From Haliclystus octoradiatus (lineage: Eukaryota; Cnidaria; Staurozoa; Stauromedusae; Haliclystidae), in NCBI GenBank assembly GCA_916610825.1, contig OU744448.1, positions 31,208,107 through 31,272,106 on the forward strand: a DNA stretch of 64,000 nt. Reading direction: 5' to 3'. The notes under the pieces are model-generated. The model made no database searches and was not told the DNA's origin. It worked only from the letters and a program-made list of their open reading frames with translations. This document shows positions 61,728-64,000 of this stretch, one piece after another (within the stretch, counting starts at the first letter, position 1; every line of letters begins with the position of its first letter). The position numbers and the translations under genes were made by a program.

Positions 61728-63216
61728 ATGAACATTTAAAAATATTGTCAGGTGCATAATGCTCAATGCCTGTGAAGAGCGTGTATGTATTATATTTTAT
61801 TGTAGTTGTGCAACTCATTCTAATTCGCAGCACAACCAGACAGGTATCCTCGATTGTATTAGGCGTGCTACATGAGTTTGGGTGATTCAGCAATTATAGA
61901 AATATTTTTAAGGACCATATAATTATCTAAGCAAGACAAGATAGTACTGAAGAAATGGCTCTTATAAAAGATAAGCTTCCTGCTATTTACTGTGCAAGTT
62001 CTTCACATCTTTCGATGGAGTTGATATGTTATTGTATTTTATTTGTTGAACAAAGAGAATTGTTTCTGAAATAACTTTTTTTTGATAATACATTTGGACA
62101 ACATTACTATTTGTCATAATGTAAATGATAATTACGCAAATTTCACATCTATAGTAAGGATATCTGATTTCGATAGATATAGTTTATTGTGCATTTATTA
62201 CAAAGAACTTGAAACAACTTGAATATTTTTGTTTTTCCTTGTAATGTATTTTCAATACTGTATTGACAGTTAATATGACAGTCAATAACCCAACAGAATA
62301 TGTTAGCAAGGCTGTGGGCCGTGGGGATAAATATGATACCCTTGGTGGGAGGGACCTTTTTGGTACCCCTAGGGGTCTATTAGGTGCCCAATGTGATCTC
62401 AAATTTGGGGACCCCTAAAATATCAAATAGGTACCCTAGATTTTAAGAGTGTAAAGGCGATAATTTAATACGATGTATATATTTTTGCAATGGAGTATGA
62501 CAGATAAATGACTAGGATAGAAGACTTGAATAAAATGGGAGCCACAAACTACATGCATATAGAGAATTCTCAACAGTAAAAATATCGAATAAATTAATTT
62601 TCTATCATTATTATTGTTATCACTATTTCTTGTGTTAGCTGTATTGAATGCTGCTGATATTTTAGACGCCAAAAAATTCTCTATGATGGTATAGCTTTCC
62701 TAGTGACTCCTTACATCATGATTGAATGATAATCGCGACGGAGAACAGCGATTGAGCATGAGCCCTTTCCATAAGGATAAATGCGAAATGGCAATCAATA
62801 ACTGATCTACTTTATTTTATCCACTCAGCATCGAACACTTTTTATCAAAAAGACTTCAAAACATTTTGTCCTATGATCATCAAGATTTTGAGTTATTCAA
62901 TTGAAATAATCATAATTTCATGTGTGTTCAAAAAACAGCGAAAATATTTTGGGAAGTATATTGCTTGAACATTTTGTCTTATGACTGCAGGTGCACAAAT
63001 GAAGAATGCGTTGGAAGGAGACATACCAATTTTCAAAAAACAAATTATGATAGTTCTCCAAGACATCGATCCAAACTGCTTTAATATTTTGTCTGTAAAA
63101 GAATAATATGCGACTGAGAGCGTCAATTAGTAACTTATTAACGTTAATTTGCAAACTCAAATAATGATACTAGATAAATAGTATATGGAACAAAGCATGC
63201 GTAGACTGGAGATAGC
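61728..63216. other. Intergenic, no gene seen
   Basis: No exon supported. A GC-richer patch at 62305-62440 contains GGTACC and CCCCTAGGGG palindromes and AGGGACC/GGGACCCC blocks and stands out from the AT-rich background. It may be a fragment of an unrelated repeat. Confidence 0.35.
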
Positions 63217-63372
63217 ATGATTCACACAACAGGTGGACCAAATTACCATTGCACAGCCGATGGAAGTTCATGCAACAAAAAGGTTCACGATACAAGATGC
63301 TACGCAGCAACCTCAGATCGAGTCTTAATTACCGTTATCTCGCATTCAAAATGTGGGTTATCAAAGAAATAG
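63217..63372 (+). CDS. Possible terminal exon of a Cys-rich secreted peptide
   Basis: The frame from 63217, or from an acceptor CACACAACAG at 63231, reads GGPNYHCTADGSSCNKKVHD, then RCYAATSDRV and ISHSKCGLSKK before TAG (63370-63372). Four cysteines in 46 residues, an acceptor-like upstream sequence and AATAAA (63411-63416) 39 nt after the stop suggest a real 3' exon. I found no upstream exon and no family. The alternative is a chance frame. Confidence 0.35.
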   Translation: MIHTTGGPNYHCTADGSSCNKKVHDTRCYAATSDRVLITVISHSKCGLSKK

Positions 63373-63416
63373 AGAAATGAAAACTCCAGTGTGTTCTCTT
63401 GCAAAGTGATAATAAA

Positions 63417-64000
63417 ATTTATATGCCATATAAAAATTTCTGCAAAAAGACTTTAACTCTGAGTTTTATTATTTCTAAAATCCACCAACAGCTTCAACGT
63501 TATAACCAGCAAAAACCGTTCTGATAAGAGTAATGTAGAGTTCAGCTATGTATCAACTTTTAAAACTATACATATTTTGTCAATTGCATAATCATAACAA
63601 GATGAAGTACTTCCATTTACATTGAAGACAGTTGATGATATATCATAATTGTTTACATAAAAACAGAAACAAATATGGTGCCATATTCTCCTCAATCCTC
63701 AAACAGTTAATTGAAAAGGCCGATGGGTAAGTTAATTTCGGATACTCAATTCTTGAATACTTTAAATATAAATAATTGATTTAAATTGAGCCTCTTGCAG
63801 CGGTCAAATGATTAAAAATATTAATTTTTTTATTAAATACATCATTTCGACATTGAGAGGTACATAAATAACGGACAGGATCACAGATGTAGAAATATAG
63901 AAATAATTTATTTACAAACAGACAATACTATCAAAATAGAAACCACATCTAGACGTAATTCTTATTTTCATCTTATATCGCAACATCGATAAATCCAATA
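63417..64000. other. Window edge, no gene seen
   Basis: AT-rich sequence with nothing recognised on either strand. Confidence 0.4.

Overview
The window is from a metazoan nuclear genome. It is AT-rich, with compact intron-split genes (GT..AG introns), TATA boxes 65-120 bp upstream of start codons, AATAAA signals and many transposable-element remnants. The protein families suggest a marine invertebrate: astacins with a sea-urchin-egg-lectin-like tail, THAP and P2X7-tail proteins, a tRNA-headed SINE and a Penelope-like element. A tunicate is plausible, but the species cannot be read from the sequence.

Positions 5,000-35,200 hold a cluster of four paralogous secreted astacin metalloproteases in alternating orientation. 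Gene A (+, 5085-10861), gene B (-, 14628-22004) and gene C (+, 25661-29177) are open. Gene D (-, 31662-35107) is broken by a 1-nt deletion and an in-frame stop. A fifth broken copy, E (+, 57519-58813), lies 22 kb away. I rebuilt exon boundaries by hand. Exon lengths agree between copies (73, 274, 176, 222, about 72-75 and 311 nt), so phases close exactly in A, B and C. The architecture is signal peptide, very short propeptide with the FEGD aspartate switch, zinc protease with HExxHxxGxxHE and Met-turn, basic Ser/Arg/Thr/Pro/Lys linker, then a Cys-rich SUEL-type lectin domain in A, B and D. Gene C has no visible lectin exon.

Astacin introns and flanks carry a tRNA-derived SINE (two copies), a 509-bp MITE with TTA target duplication, a LINE 3' end, and several hammerhead-ribozyme-like sequences. 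One hammerhead lies just 3' of a decayed Penelope-like GIY-YIG endonuclease (61132-61600). Others lie inside astacin introns.

Positions 37155-56956 look like a large composite bounded by a 17-bp inverted terminal repeat. Inside are about 9.3 kb of a 180-bp satellite with higher-order duplications, a 1.4-kb fold-back element (52485-53866) and a 3.47-kb transposon (47732-51200) with TTAA target duplications. That transposon encodes two convergent genes: a complete three-exon protein with the P2X7 intracellular 'ballast' domain, and a THAP-domain gene resembling the N-terminus of a Kolobok-type transposase. Both promoters carry the same CRE-containing 20-mer in mirror orientation. I consider this the most interesting system in the window.

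The last 7 kb holds astacin pseudogene E, a perfect (AAT)n tract of about 665 bp, the Penelope remnant with its ribozyme, a small hairpin and a possible terminal exon of a Cys-rich peptide. Positions 1-4967 show no gene I can support.
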